DNA of 43,330 bases, taken from assembly GCA_903909375.1 (NCBI GenBank), contig CAIVVM010000046.1, positions 1-43,330 of the forward strand. The letters are read 5' to 3'. A program made the position numbers and the translations under genes. How positions within the stretch are numbered: the stretch's first letter is position 1; each line of letters opens with the position of its first letter. A model generated the notes under the pieces. It was not told where the DNA came from. It saw nothing but the letters and a program-made list of their open reading frames with translations, and searched no databases. The stretch comes from an uncultured Alphaproteobacteria bacterium (lineage in GTDB: Bacteria > Pseudomonadota > Alphaproteobacteria > Caulobacterales > Caulobacteraceae). This document shows positions 10,355 through 21,143 of this stretch, in pieces.

Positions 10355-11119
10355 ATGCCACAACCCGAAGGACCATCCCCGTTCATCTACCTCGCAGTGC
10401 CTTGCTATGGCGGCGGCCTACATTTGCACTTCGTCAATTCAATGCTCGCCCTGCAGGACGCCTGCCGCGAACGTGGCGTCGGATTGCATATCGACCTGAT
10501 GGGCGGCGACGCCCTGATCACCCGGGCCCGGTCCCGGCTGGCGGCGCAGTTCCTGGCGCATCCCCAGGCGACGCACCTGATGTTCATTGACGCCGACATC
10601 GGGTTTCTGCCGCAGAACGTCTTCCGCTTGCTCGACGCCGACAAGGACGTGGTCGCAGGCGTCTATCCGTTGAAGCGGGTGGATTGGGACAAGGCGCGCC
10701 GCGCCGCCAAGGCCGACGTCGCCGACATCATGGCCGCGTCGGTTGGCTATGTAGTTCGCTTCCTTCCCAACCCGGACAATAGCGTCAATGTTGAGGAGGG
10801 GTTCGCCCAGGTCGCGTATGTGGGAACCGGATTTCTGATGATCCGCCGCGACGCGATGCAGCGGGTCTGCGACAGCCACCCGGAGCTACGGGCCAAGATG
10901 GGCGATATGGCCGACAGCATGGCCAAGGAAGCAGTGATGGTCTTCGACACCCTGATCGAGCCGGAAACCGGGCAGTACCTTTCCGAAGACTATGCCTTCT
11001 GCCGCCGCTGGCGCGACCTCGGCGGCGACATCTGGGCCGACTTCGAGGCCCGCCTGACCCACGTCGGCCACACAGCCTACAGCGGCAGTCTGCTGCAGGC
11101 GTTGCAGTCCGGCGTCTGA
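10355..11119 (+). CDS. Putative GT-A fold glycosyltransferase
   Basis: A 254-residue cytoplasmic protein. The opening PFIYLAVPCYGGG is like the first strand of a nucleotide-sugar binding domain, and THLMFIDADIGFLPQNVFRLL carries a DxD-type motif (DAD) that would bind metal and the sugar nucleotide. A second acidic patch, LSEDYAFCRRWRDLGGDIW, resembles the ED motif of GT-A enzymes. There is no membrane span. The same arrangement is seen in many alphaproteobacterial proteins of unknown acceptor. Third gene of the plus-strand cluster after VanZ and DUF3445. Its stop is one base from the convergent MFS stop. Function is inferred from motif pattern only. Confidence 0.7.
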   Translation: MPQPEGPSPFIYLAVPCYGGGLHLHFVNSMLALQDACRERGVGLHIDLMGGDALITRARSRLAAQFLAHPQATHLMFIDADIGFLPQNVFRLLDADKDVVAGVYPLKRVDWDKARRAAKADVADIMAASVGYVVRFLPNPDNSVNVEEGFAQVAYVGTGFLMIRRDAMQRVCDSHPELRAKMGDMADSMAKEAVMVFDTLIEPETGQYLSEDYAFCRRWRDLGGDIWADFEARLTHVGHTAYSGSLLQALQSGV

Positions 11120-11120
11120 T

Positions 11121-12620
11121 CTACTCCGCAGGTTGAGGCGACCCACCGGGGATCCGCCCCTGCTGTTCCGCCACCACGGCGGCGCGCGCTGTTGCGCGGT
11201 GTTCGGTCAGCGCAAGCTTGGTCGCTTCGTAACTGGACCGGTCGATCCGGTACTGGGCATAGAACACGATCGCAATCAGACCGGGAATAGACGCCAGGAT
11301 ACCGTCCCAAAGGGCAAGGTTGAACATCACGTCGGCCGGAACCTGGCCGGGAACGGCCTTGGCCGGGAAGTTGATCATGGTGATAACAAAGCCGGCCAGC
11401 GCAGCACCGATCGCCTGATCCATCTTGGCGGCGAACGCGCGGGTGGAATAGAGGATGCCCTCCTGCCGGATTCCGTAGCGCAACTCGTTCTGGTCGGCGA
11501 TATCGGCCAGCGCCGACATGACGCTGATCTGCAGGACGGCCACCGAGGCGTAGGCGACGGTCGCGAAGGCGATGACGATTGGCAGCAGATAGGGCGTCGA
11601 CTGGCTGAGAACGCCCATCAACCCCAGACCCAGCGGGATCGTTGGCACGATGCAATAGATCAGGCCAGATATGATGATGGTGTTTTTCTTGTCGATCTTG
11701 CCGTGCAGTCGCGGTGCGAAAACGAATGCGGTCAGGTACCCGGCGAAGCTGCCGATGATGAACAGGCTGAGCTGCTCGCTGTTGAAGCCCCAGTAGAAGG
11801 TGTTCGTGTACATCCGCAGGCCTTCGCGAAGGCCCAGCATCATCGACAGGAAAAAGTAGGCCACCAGCAGCCACACATAGTTGATGTTGCTGAGCGCCTT
11901 GGCGACATCGCGACCGAACTCACGGACGCTGAACCCGGGGGTCTCGGCGGCGCGTTGGGGCAGGAAAGGGATCCGGTCCCGGGTGAACCAGGCTGAGGCG
12001 AACAGCGCCGCGACGGCCGCAATAGACATGGCCAGCGCAAAGGTCGGCCAGGGTTCAGGATTGAGGATGCCGCGCGGATACTCCGGGGTGGAGGGGAAGA
12101 ATATCCGCAGCGCGATCGTGGTCGTGAAGGCGCCGCCGACCCAGACGAAGAAGCTGTTGTAGGCCATCACCTTGGAACGCTCGGTGTAGTTGGGCGAAAG
12201 CTCTGCCCCCAGCGCCAGGTGCGGCGTGTGGAAGAAGGTCATGGCCTGGCGTAGCAGGATCACCGCAACCCCGAACCATATCAGCAGGCCCGTCTGATCC
12301 AGGCCATCCGGCGGATTGAAGATCGCATAGAGACTGAGGCCGATCGGGATCGGGGCCGCGTACATGTAGAGATGGCGCCGCCCGAAGCGTGAGCGCGTCC
12401 GGTCTGACCAGGAACCTACGATCGGATCTGACATAGCGTCAAACACGAGGCTGGCTGACACTGCCAGCCCGGCCAGGTGCGCCGGGACCCCCAGCACCTG
12501 ATTGTAAAAGAGGATCGCGAAGCTGGACACCGACAGCAGGGCGATGGTCTCGGCGGCGCTGCCGATACCGAACGCCAGCTTGGTTCGGACCGGCAGCCGG
12601 TCCGTTTCCGGGTTGGTCAT
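11121..12620 (-). CDS. MFS transporter, glycoside-pentoside-hexuronide (GPH/MelB) cation symporter family
   Basis: A 499-residue membrane protein with about twelve spans. The N-terminus has LAFGIGSAAETIALL and the signature FDAMSDPIVGSWSDRTRSRFGRR, where the Asp residues correspond to the cation site of MelB-type carriers; a later loop has ADIADQNELRYGIRQEG, typical of the family. Substrate cannot be read from the sequence; GPH members move oligosaccharides or glucuronides with Na+ or H+. It stands alone, divergent from the cytochrome c gene across a 200-base gap in which I see no clear promoter pair. Confidence 0.88.
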   Translation of the reverse strand: MTNPETDRLPVRTKLAFGIGSAAETIALLSVSSFAILFYNQVLGVPAHLAGLAVSASLVFDAMSDPIVGSWSDRTRSRFGRRHLYMYAAPIPIGLSLYAIFNPPDGLDQTGLLIWFGVAVILLRQAMTFFHTPHLALGAELSPNYTERSKVMAYNSFFVWVGGAFTTTIALRIFFPSTPEYPRGILNPEPWPTFALAMSIAAVAALFASAWFTRDRIPFLPQRAAETPGFSVREFGRDVAKALSNINYVWLLVAYFFLSMMLGLREGLRMYTNTFYWGFNSEQLSLFIIGSFAGYLTAFVFAPRLHGKIDKKNTIIISGLIYCIVPTIPLGLGLMGVLSQSTPYLLPIVIAFATVAYASVAVLQISVMSALADIADQNELRYGIRQEGILYSTRAFAAKMDQAIGAALAGFVITMINFPAKAVPGQVPADVMFNLALWDGILASIPGLIAIVFYAQYRIDRSSYEATKLALTEHRATARAAVVAEQQGRIPGGSPQPAE

Positions 12621-12820
12621 CGCGTTTCCTCATATCGTTCTGAAGACGATTGGGGAGAGGAAGCCCTACCCACAGAGCGGCGTCAATCACTGCATACCCA
12701 GGTTTCGATCAGGGACCGGCGACTCCCGCGTCTTTTCTGGCCTTCCGGACTGGGCGAGGGGCTTGGGCTTTGTGTAGAATGCGCCAGTCGCGCACCCAGG
12801 CGCGTCGGGGGGTCCGGCCT

Positions 12821-13351
12821 ATGAAAAACCTGCTCTTGCTGACGGCCTGTGCGATCACGCTCGCGGCCTGCTCTCCTGGAAAGCCTGCGGGGCCGCAGAT
12901 TGCCGCCAGCGCCAAGTTCAACACCGACCTGTCGATGTCAGAGTTCATGGGCCACTTCGTCGACCCGGCGGCGTTCATGTACTGGAAGGCGTCGGGCACT
13001 GAGATCACCGAGGCAGGAGAGCGGGACCTGTCGCCCACCACCGACGAGGGTTGGGACGTGCCGGTGACGGGCGCGACTATGTTGATGGAAGCTGGAAACG
13101 CCATGCAGTTGCCTGGCCGCACCCGTGCGCCGGAGGCCGACTGGATCAAGTACGCACAGCTCCTGACTGAACGCGCCGCCATAGCCCGCGCCGCCGCCGA
13201 GAAGCGCGACAAGAAGGCCGTGTTCGACGAGGGAGGCCGCGTCTACGAAGTCTGCGTCGCCTGCCACGCCCAGTTTGTGATCGAGCCTGAGCTGAAGACG
13301 AACGGGCCTGCGAAGGGCGATCCTCTGCCGGGTGCGGCGACCGTGAAGTGA
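12821..13351 (+). CDS. Monoheme cytochrome c lipoprotein (cytochrome c'-like arrangement)
   Basis: A 176-residue exported lipoprotein. The signal peptide MKNLLLLTACAITLAAC ends in a lipobox with the lipidated Cys17. Near the C-terminus VCVACHAQF is the only heme-attachment motif (CxxCH), and the rest is mostly helical, an arrangement like cytochrome c' and c556. It would sit in the periplasm anchored to a membrane. The ATG at 12821 is chosen because the upstream extension lacks coding character. No electron-transfer partner is adjacent; the heme-quinoprotein lies 2.5 kb away. Stop is four bases from the convergent gene's stop. Confidence 0.85.
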   Translation: MKNLLLLTACAITLAACSPGKPAGPQIAASAKFNTDLSMSEFMGHFVDPAAFMYWKASGTEITEAGERDLSPTTDEGWDVPVTGATMLMEAGNAMQLPGRTRAPEADWIKYAQLLTERAAIARAAAEKRDKKAVFDEGGRVYEVCVACHAQFVIEPELKTNGPAKGDPLPGAATVK

Positions 13352-13355
13352 TCAA

Positions 13356-13841
13356 TCAGCGGGTCAAGCCGTCGCGGCAGTGGCCGTGAGGCCCACCGAT
13401 GCGGTCGGAGGGTCGTTCAGGTGTCATGGCTTCCAGAGCGCACCTCTGGCGCTCACCCGCACCCGCCCACACGGGGCGGTAAGGCGGCTCAAACCAACCG
13501 CCCGGACCATTGGCGAACCGGCTCTGACCGATGGCCACACTCAGCCGTCCCGTCTCACCCAACGGGATATCCGTCCTGGCGTAGAAGCTGCGGTAGCCGC
13601 GTGTCCCGACTCCCACCGCGATCTCGCCGTGCGGCCGTCGATCGTCACGCACGCTATGGAGCCGGATGTCTTCAGCCTCCTGCGCAGCGACGGGTGAGGT
13701 CTTGAGATAGTGATCTATCTGATCCGCCACGCTCATGGGGATTGAGGCCGTCGCGGTCACTACCGGCGCGTTGGGCGCCAGGATTTCCGCGGCAGCCGGT
13801 GTGGCGGCCAGCAAAAGAATCAGAGCCGGGGTCAGACGCAT
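13356..13841 (-). CDS. Exported hypothetical protein, 161 residues
   Basis: The product begins MRLTPALILLLAATPAAA, a clear Sec signal peptide cleaved before EILAP. The mature part includes MSVADQIDHYLKTSP, then a likely beta-rich region with HGEIAVGVGTRGYRSFYART and LSVAIGQSRF. No catalytic motif is seen. It is the last gene of the minus-strand set after the anchor protein, HupE and DUF3147 genes, with a 37-base gap. The start at 13841 is taken because it gives a proper signal peptide; the frame is open further up. The family is not recognised. Confidence 0.65.
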   Translation of the reverse strand: MRLTPALILLLAATPAAAEILAPNAPVVTATASIPMSVADQIDHYLKTSPVAAQEAEDIRLHSVRDDRRPHGEIAVGVGTRGYRSFYARTDIPLGETGRLSVAIGQSRFANGPGGWFEPPYRPVWAGAGERQRCALEAMTPERPSDRIGGPHGHCRDGLTR

Positions 13842-13878
13842 GAAACGAGCCTCCAGTTCCGACAACTGAGCGCGCCAA

Positions 13879-14541
13879 TTACGGCGAAGTTGTTGCGGGC
13901 CGGGCCTCGGCGGCCGGGACATTGGCCCGGATACCGGCTTCGTTTCCGGGCTGGCCCGCTGGAATCAATGCGTAGAATCCGGACAACCGAAGCCGGACAA
14001 CCACCGGCCTTTCGCTCGAATTGGAGAACTGCCAGCCCTGGATCCCATCGAACGGGGCGGTCAGCGCGCCCTGCTGCCGCAGGCCGAACGCCTGTTTGTA
14101 GGTAGCCACGGTCATCGGCTGGCCCGGCGCAGGGGTGGTGTGGCCATGCTGATCGTAGCGGAAGTCACGCGGCTCTGAGGTTCCGACCACTTCCCAGGAA
14201 TAGATCAGGGTGGCGTCCTTCTGCATGCGGACCTTGTACTCAAGTTCGGATTTGTCAGCGCCGGCCAGAAAGTCTCCCAGTGGGATTTCTACAACATCCG
14301 TCCTGAAGGGCAGGTCATACTCCCGCGCCCGCGCGGCGCCCTCACTGGCAGGATCGACCACCGTCTCATCCGGCGCCCAGAGGCGGCTTAGACCTGAGAG
14401 CTTGCCCACACCCAGTGGGTCGCGATTGAACTCGGCCGGCAGAATCGCGCCCAGTACGATCAAGACCGCCAAGACCGCCGCGCCAAGGACGGCCAGGATC
14501 AGACGTCCGCGCGGCATCGGTCGTACAGGCTCCCTACTCAT
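13879..14541 (-). CDS. Single-pass membrane-anchored protein next to HupE (transmembrane anchor protein)
   Basis: The 220-residue product has one membrane span at about 13-35 (LILAVLGAAVLAVLIVLGAI) and a periplasmic domain with LEYKVRMQKDATLIYSWEV and FDGIQGWQFSN. It matches in layout the proteins often labelled transmembrane anchor protein found beside HupE/UreJ genes in proteobacteria. Its start overlaps the HupE stop by four bases, so the two are translated together and probably act together in the membrane. The biochemical role is unknown. A histidine-containing segment DQHGHTTP could bind metal, but that is only a guess. Confidence 0.72.
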   Translation of the reverse strand: MSREPVRPMPRGRLILAVLGAAVLAVLIVLGAILPAEFNRDPLGVGKLSGLSRLWAPDETVVDPASEGAARAREYDLPFRTDVVEIPLGDFLAGADKSELEYKVRMQKDATLIYSWEVVGTSEPRDFRYDQHGHTTPAPGQPMTVATYKQAFGLRQQGALTAPFDGIQGWQFSNSSERPVVVRLRLSGFYALIPAGQPGNEAGIRANVPAAEARPATTSP

Positions 14542-15248
14542 GTGACAGCTCCATCAAAGACGTAGCTCGCGATCTGATGGCCGGCCAGGACGAAGCCCGC
14601 GAGCATCAGCAGAACATTGACCCCCTGGGCCATAGGCTCGAACGTGCGCGTTCGACGCCACAGGACCATGGCGACCAGGATCACGGCGAGCGCCAGCCCC
14701 TGGCCGATCTCGACCCCGACATTGAACGCCAGCAGATTTGCCAAAAGTCCGTCAGGATTCAGATCGAGGGCCTGCAGCTTGGTGGCCAGGCCGAAGCCAT
14801 GGATCAGGCCAAAACCGAACACAGCAGCGCGGGGGTCGGGCTGCACACCGAAGAGCGTGCGGAAACCACCCAGGTTCTCCAGCGCCTTCCAGGCCACAGA
14901 CAACCCGATCACCGCGTCGACCAGATGCGGTTCGACCCTGATCTGGAAATAGACCCCTGTCAGCAGAGTGATGGAGTGGCCCAGCGAGAACAGGCTCACG
15001 TACAGCGCGATGTCCCGCATCCGGAACAGGAAGAAGATCACGCCCACCAGGAACAGCAGGTGATCGTAGCCGGTCACCATGTGTTTGGCGCCGAGATACA
15101 GGAACGGGACAGGGTCGGGGCCGCGGGTCGCCGCAACGAAGGCCGCGTCTGTGCCGCCAATGTTGTGGGCCAGAGCCGCAGTAGCGAAGACCCCGACCGA
15201 CAGGGAGACGAACGCCGCAATTGCCTGAGTGCGCGCCTGCCCCCTCAA
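14538..15248 (-). CDS. HupE/UreJ family metal permease-like membrane protein
   Basis: A membrane protein of about 236 residues with some seven spans and a signal-like N-terminus. The pattern HMVTGYDHLLFLVGVIFF, plus SLGHSITLL and LIHGFGLA, is the HupE/UreJ signature; the histidines and the Asp of the HxxxGYDH motif are the expected metal ligands. Family members import nickel or cobalt, but this short form has no hydrogenase or urease genes near it. The start is set at a TTG (15248) that overlaps the stop of the upstream gene, because the long open frame above it is a shadow and no ATG or GTG lies nearer. Downstream it overlaps the anchor protein gene. Confidence 0.8.
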   Translation of the reverse strand: MRGQARTQAIAAFVSLSVGVFATAALAHNIGGTDAAFVAATRGPDPVPFLYLGAKHMVTGYDHLLFLVGVIFFLFRMRDIALYVSLFSLGHSITLLTGVYFQIRVEPHLVDAVIGLSVAWKALENLGGFRTLFGVQPDPRAAVFGFGLIHGFGLATKLQALDLNPDGLLANLLAFNVGVEIGQGLALAVILVAMVLWRRTRTFEPMAQGVNVLLMLAGFVLAGHQIASYVFDGAVT

Positions 15249-15595
15249 AGTTTCAACCCGAACCGGGGCCCGATCAGCGTCAGCGCGGCGTAGAGCAGGA
15301 TGGTCAGCACGCAGCCCGACAGCAGCGCGGCAAAGAAGGGAACCTCCCGCTTGAGAAGCAGGGGGATCAACAGGAACATCGGCAGCGACGGCAGCACGTA
15401 CCAGAAGGTAGCGTCGGCGTGCGCTGCCAGACGCGCCACATCCTGCGTATCGCGCCATAACCAGATCATCGCCAGGATGGAGACCAGCGGCAGGGATACC
15501 ACCAGGGCGCCAACCCCCGGACTGCGCCGGGCAATCTCGGAAACGGCGGCGACAATGATCCCCGATATCGCCGCCTTGATCACAAGGTACATCAT
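15245..15595 (-). CDS. Small four-span membrane protein, DUF3147/GlpM-like
   Basis: A 116-residue hydrophobic protein with about four membrane helices: [19 protein letters not shown], a second span in the [20 protein letters not shown] region, a third around [14 protein letters not shown] and a fourth at [19 protein letters not shown]. This layout and the SLP(L)xS and D-T motifs match the DUF3147 family, to which GlpM belongs; function is not established. It is the first gene of the four-gene minus-strand set, 31 bases below the tRNA gene. ATG at 15595 is preceded by GGGGG. Overlaps the HupE start. Confidence 0.72.
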   Translation of the reverse strand: MMYLVIKAAISGIIVAAVSEIARRSPGVGALVVSLPLVSILAMIWLWRDTQDVARLAAHADATFWYVLPSLPMFLLIPLLLKREVPFFAALLSGCVLTILLYAALTLIGPRFGLKL

Positions 15596-15625
15596 GGCGA
15601 CCCCCAGATGACACCAGCGCCACGC

Positions 15626-15702
15626 TGGCGCACCCGACACGATTCGAACGTGTGACCTTTGCCTTCGGAGGGCAACGCTCTATCCAGCTGAGCTACGGGT
15701 GC
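15626..15702 (-). tRNA. tRNA-Arg (anticodon CCG)
   Basis: On the minus strand a complete cloverleaf can be drawn: acceptor GCACCCG pairing with CGGGTGC, D arm GCTC/GAGC, anticodon stem TTGCC/GGCAA with loop CTCCGAA, giving anticodon CCG for the CGG arginine codon, and T arm ACACG-TTCGAATC with GTGT. The discriminator base is G and the 3' CCA is encoded. Total 77 bases. It is read in the same direction as the DUF3147-HupE genes that follow. Confidence 0.97.
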
Positions 15703-15852
15703 ATCCTGAGCGGATCGTGTCTCTAGCTGAAAGGACGCGGAGCCGCAAACGCGGTGATCGGATTTCAGGCGGGCAATCCGGAGATGACGCACCTGACTTA
15801 GATTTGGGAGCACCACACCGGCGTTGAGCGCCGGGAAGGCCGGGGGAAATCG

Positions 15853-17769
15853 ATGCGCGTCTGGAAGCAGATCACAGGGGGCGGGGTCGCGGCGGCGGCC
15901 ATGGTGTTTGCGGGACTCGCGGTCGGAAACCTGGCCCAGGCGCAGGCGACAGACGAGGCGCCGCACCCGGGAAAGCTGGTCTATGATCAGTTCTGCGCAG
16001 CCTGCCACAACGCACCGCCACCCGGAGACCGCGCCGCGCCCGTAGCGTCACTGCGCAAGATGAACGCCCAGGTGATCGTGGCCGCCCTCACGACCGGGGT
16101 CATGAAACCCATTGGCGACGGGATGGACCGCCGGCAGATCCGCGATGTGGCGGCCTATCTGGCGCCGCCGGAAGCGCCCGCAGGCACCGGCTGGATAGAC
16201 GACAACATGTGCGCTACAGACAAGCGCGGTGTAGATCTGTCTAGTAAACCGGCCCAGGTCGGCTTCGGCGTCGACACCGACAACAGCCGCCGCATGACCG
16301 CCGCACAGGCGGGGCTCACTACAGCGCAGGCCGCCAACCTGGAAGTCGCCTGGGCCTTCGCCATGCCCAGGACCTCAGGCCTGCGTGGCCAGGGCGTGAT
16401 TGTTGGCTCCACCCTCTTCTATCCGGCCAGCCAGGCCGGCTACCTGCTGGCGCTCGACACAAAGACCGGCTGTGTGAAGTGGGCGACGGCCACACCAGCC
16501 AGCATCCGGGCAAGTCTGACCTACGGGCCGTTGGGGCAAGGGGGCCCGATGGCCCTGGTAGGTGGCGACGCGTCCGGTAATCTCACAGCCTTTGATGCAG
16601 CGACCGGCAAGGTCGTTTGGCGGGCCGATCCGCGCCATGACAAGACGACGCCACTGTCTGGCACGCCATTGTTTGCGGGCGACAAGATTCTGGTCCCGAT
16701 CTCGGCGGGTGACGTCGCCGCAGCCATGCGACCCACGCACCCCTGCTGCAAATCGCACGGCGCGCTTTCCGCGGTCGACGCGGCCACCGGCAAGGTTCTT
16801 TGGACCTGGCGCACCATGGAGGACGCCAAGCCGCTGGGCCGCAAGAATTCCGTAGGCATCGACATGTTCGGCCCGTCCGGCGCACCAATCTGGTCCAGCC
16901 CGTCAGTCGATCTGAAAGCGGGCGTGGCCTATGTGTCGACGGGGGAGAACACCTCGCCGCCGGCCACCGGCACCAGCAATTCCATCATCGCGATCGATCT
17001 GGCGACGGGAAAGCAGAAGTGGGTGTTCCAGGCGCTGGCCAACGACGTGTGGAACATGTCCTGCCCGATTGGCCAGGCCGGAGGCAGCGCCCGCCCGCCT
17101 GGGCCGAACTGTTTCTTCGCCGGCGAAGGCAGCGTACTGCTGGATCACGACTTTGGCGGCGGCCCGGTGATCTGGCGCGGCAAGGGCCGAACCCTGATCC
17201 TCGGCGGCCAGAAGTCCGGCGATGTCTGGGCCCTCGACTCCGCCAATGGCAAGCCTGTCTGGCGCCACCAATTTGGCAAGGGCTCGCCGCTGGGTGGGGT
17301 GCACTGGGGTATCGCAACGGACGGCGCGCGGGTGTTCGCGCCCATCGCTGACCCAAATATCCCCGAACCGCTGAACGCCGCGGGTCTCTATGCCGTGGAT
17401 ATCGCCAGCGGCAAGGTCGCCTGGTCCTGGAAGGCCTCGGCCGATTGCGCGGGCGGCCGCCAGGCGCGCGTGCCCATCTGCGCCGGAAAGTTCGGGCTGT
17501 CGGCGCCGCCGGTGGTGGTGGATGGCGCGGTGATCGTCGGCGGGCTGGACGGTCGGCTCTATGTGTTCGACGCAAAGACCGGAAAGCTGCTGGCGACCCA
17601 CGACACGGCCGTTCCGTTCGAGACTGTCAACAAGCTCAAGGGCGTCGGCGGTACGATTGACGCCGCCGGGCCCTTCGCCGGGGACGGGATGGTGTTCGTG
17701 GGATCAGGCTATGCTTCGTTCGGGCAAGCCGGGGGCAACGTGCTGGTGGCGTTCCGACCGAAGAGGTGA
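15853..17769 (+). CDS. Quinoprotein dehydrogenase with N-terminal heme c domain (PVA dehydrogenase-like)
   Basis: A 638-residue periplasmic enzyme. A signal peptide (to about residue 30, ending AQAQA) is followed by a cytochrome c domain with CAACH at 48-52 and a likely axial Met in GVMKPIGDGMD. From about residue 120 comes a PQQ-binding beta propeller with repeated A-TGK-W blades (AATGKVVWR, AATGKVLWTW, LATGKQKWVF). THPCC carries two neighbouring cysteines, like the vicinal disulfide of PQQ alcohol dehydrogenases. The heme-propeller order and the PCC site fit polyvinyl-alcohol dehydrogenase-type proteins; the real substrate is unknown. It is a single gene, 150 bases past the tRNA and convergent with dnaJ (4-base gap). 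Confidence 0.86.
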   Translation: MRVWKQITGGGVAAAAMVFAGLAVGNLAQAQATDEAPHPGKLVYDQFCAACHNAPPPGDRAAPVASLRKMNAQVIVAALTTGVMKPIGDGMDRRQIRDVAAYLAPPEAPAGTGWIDDNMCATDKRGVDLSSKPAQVGFGVDTDNSRRMTAAQAGLTTAQAANLEVAWAFAMPRTSGLRGQGVIVGSTLFYPASQAGYLLALDTKTGCVKWATATPASIRASLTYGPLGQGGPMALVGGDASGNLTAFDAATGKVVWRADPRHDKTTPLSGTPLFAGDKILVPISAGDVAAAMRPTHPCCKSHGALSAVDAATGKVLWTWRTMEDAKPLGRKNSVGIDMFGPSGAPIWSSPSVDLKAGVAYVSTGENTSPPATGTSNSIIAIDLATGKQKWVFQALANDVWNMSCPIGQAGGSARPPGPNCFFAGEGSVLLDHDFGGGPVIWRGKGRTLILGGQKSGDVWALDSANGKPVWRHQFGKGSPLGGVHWGIATDGARVFAPIADPNIPEPLNAAGLYAVDIASGKVAWSWKASADCAGGRQARVPICAGKFGLSAPPVVVDGAVIVGGLDGRLYVFDAKTGKLLATHDTAVPFETVNKLKGVGGTIDAAGPFAGDGMVFVGSGYASFGQAGGNVLVAFRPKR

Positions 17770-17773
17770 CGGG

Positions 17774-18922
17774 TCAGGCGGCGCCTGTGATGTCTTCCCA
17801 GAAGCGCTTGGCCTTGCCGGTGAATCCTGCAGACTTCGGGTGCTGCTGGTCGCCGCACAGCCCGGCCAGTTCACGCAGCAGTTCCTTCTGACGCGCGGTG
17901 AGCCGTGTGGGCGTCTCGACGTAGAGCTCCACAACGAGATCGCCCCGCTCGCGGGACCGCAGGGAGGGCATGCCGCGTCCCTTGACGCGCAATGTTCGGC
18001 CGGTCTGGGCGCCCTCAGGCACCTTGACCGTGATCTTGCACTCACCGTCGCAGTCTTCGCCGCCCATGAGGCAGGGGGCGTCAAGATCACCGCCCAGCGC
18101 CGCCGTAGCCATCGGCACCGGCACGGTGCACAGGAGGTCCAGTCCGTCGCGCTCGAACAGTTCGTGGGGCTGGACAGACAGGAAGATGTAGAGATCACCC
18201 CGCGGGCCGCCGCGCTGTCCGGCATCGCCCTCCCCCGCAAGCCGGATCCGCGCGCCATCATCGACACCCGCCGGAATCCGCACCGCCAGGGTCCGCTGTG
18301 TGCGGACCTGGCCGTGGCCCCGGCATTGGGTGCAGGGGTCGGTGACCATCTGTCCGGCGCCGCCGCATCGCGGGCAACTGCGCTCGATGGAGAAGAAGCC
18401 CTGGCTGGCGCGCACACGGCCCTGGCCGTTGCAGGTGGTGCATTGGGTGGGGCTGGTGCCCGGCTTGGCGCCCGAACCGTCGCAGGTCTCGCAGGTAAGT
18501 GTTGCCGGGACCGATATCTCGACCTCGGCGCCCGCGTAGGCCTGCTCGAGGCTGATCTCCATATCATAGCGCAGGTCCGCGCCGCGCGCCGGACCGCTAC
18601 GCTGACGGCCGCCGCCACCGCGACTTCCAAAGATGTCGCCGAACACCTCGTTGAAGATGTCGTGCACGTCGTGAAACTGACTGCCGCCACCGCCGCCCTG
18701 GCCGTTTACCCCTGCATGACCGAACCGGTCGTAAGCGGCGCGCTTCTGGGGATCGGACAGGATCGAATAGGCTTCGTTGATTTCCTTGAAGCGCCCTTCG
18801 GCTTCCTCGCTGCCGCCGTTGCGGTCAGGGTGGTGCTCCATGGCCATCTTGCGGAAGGCCGCCTTGAGCCCTGCGGCGTCACAGCCGCGGTCGACGCCCA
18901 GGATGTCATAATAATCGCGCAT
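17774..18922 (-). CDS. dnaJ: Chaperone protein DnaJ
   Basis: The Hsp40 co-chaperone that stimulates DnaK ATPase and delivers unfolded substrates. The 382 residues show the J domain with the HPD triad (EHHPDRNGG), a glycine-rich linker (GQGGGGG), four zinc-binding repeats ([32 protein letters not shown]) and the C-terminal substrate domains. Length is normal. It lies 115 bases downstream of dnaK on the same strand; that gap holds a strong hairpin, described separately. It is convergent with the quinoprotein gene. Confidence 0.98.
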   Translation of the reverse strand: MRDYYDILGVDRGCDAAGLKAAFRKMAMEHHPDRNGGSEEAEGRFKEINEAYSILSDPQKRAAYDRFGHAGVNGQGGGGGSQFHDVHDIFNEVFGDIFGSRGGGGRQRSGPARGADLRYDMEISLEQAYAGAEVEISVPATLTCETCDGSGAKPGTSPTQCTTCNGQGRVRASQGFFSIERSCPRCGGAGQMVTDPCTQCRGHGQVRTQRTLAVRIPAGVDDGARIRLAGEGDAGQRGGPRGDLYIFLSVQPHELFERDGLDLLCTVPVPMATAALGGDLDAPCLMGGEDCDGECKITVKVPEGAQTGRTLRVKGRGMPSLRSRERGDLVVELYVETPTRLTARQKELLRELAGLCGDQQHPKSAGFTGKAKRFWEDITGAA

Positions 18923-18987
18923 GAGCCGTCAGACGATCAGTTGAGTTGCTGGAAGGCGGACGACCCGCACATCCTGATCCCGAAAGA

Positions 18988-19030
18988 CCCTGCGGCAAAC
19001 GAACCGCTTTGCGCGCTCGCCGCCGCAGGG
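18988..19030 (-). promoter_or_regulatory. Hairpin in the dnaK-dnaJ intergenic region
   Basis: CCCTGCGGC (18988-18996) and GCCGCAGGG (19022-19030) form a perfect 9-bp stem around a 25-base loop in the transcript between dnaK and dnaJ. Only a weak U stretch (TCTTTC) follows on the minus strand, so this could be a leaky terminator or a processing/stability element that keeps DnaJ lower than DnaK. The structure is seen; the role is inference. Confidence 0.55.
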
Positions 19031-19037
19031 GATTTCA

Positions 19038-20945
<1,908 letters not shown>

Positions 20946-21081
20946 GATAGGCTCTGTATGCTCCTGATTGGCGGACGGCGCGGGTGGGCCTTCTGATGAA
21001 GCGCCCGGTAACAAGCGACGCCCCCGGTTCGTTTACGTCCTGGCCAGCTTTCCGTTCAGGGAAACCAGCTTCGAAAGCTCG

Positions 21082-21109
21082 ATATGGGGAAATTTGAGGG
21101 GCCTGCAAG
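21082..21109 (-). promoter_or_regulatory. Heat-shock (sigma-32/RpoH) promoter for dnaK
   Basis: Read on the minus strand, CTTGCA (21104-21109) is followed after 14 bases by CCCCATAT (21082-21089). This matches the RpoH pattern CTTG ... CCCCATnT well. It points to dnaK and lies about 137 bases above its start codon. The match is by eye. Confidence 0.72.
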
Positions 21110-21143
21110 GGTGAATCTCCCCAACCTGCACATGGATCTGGAT

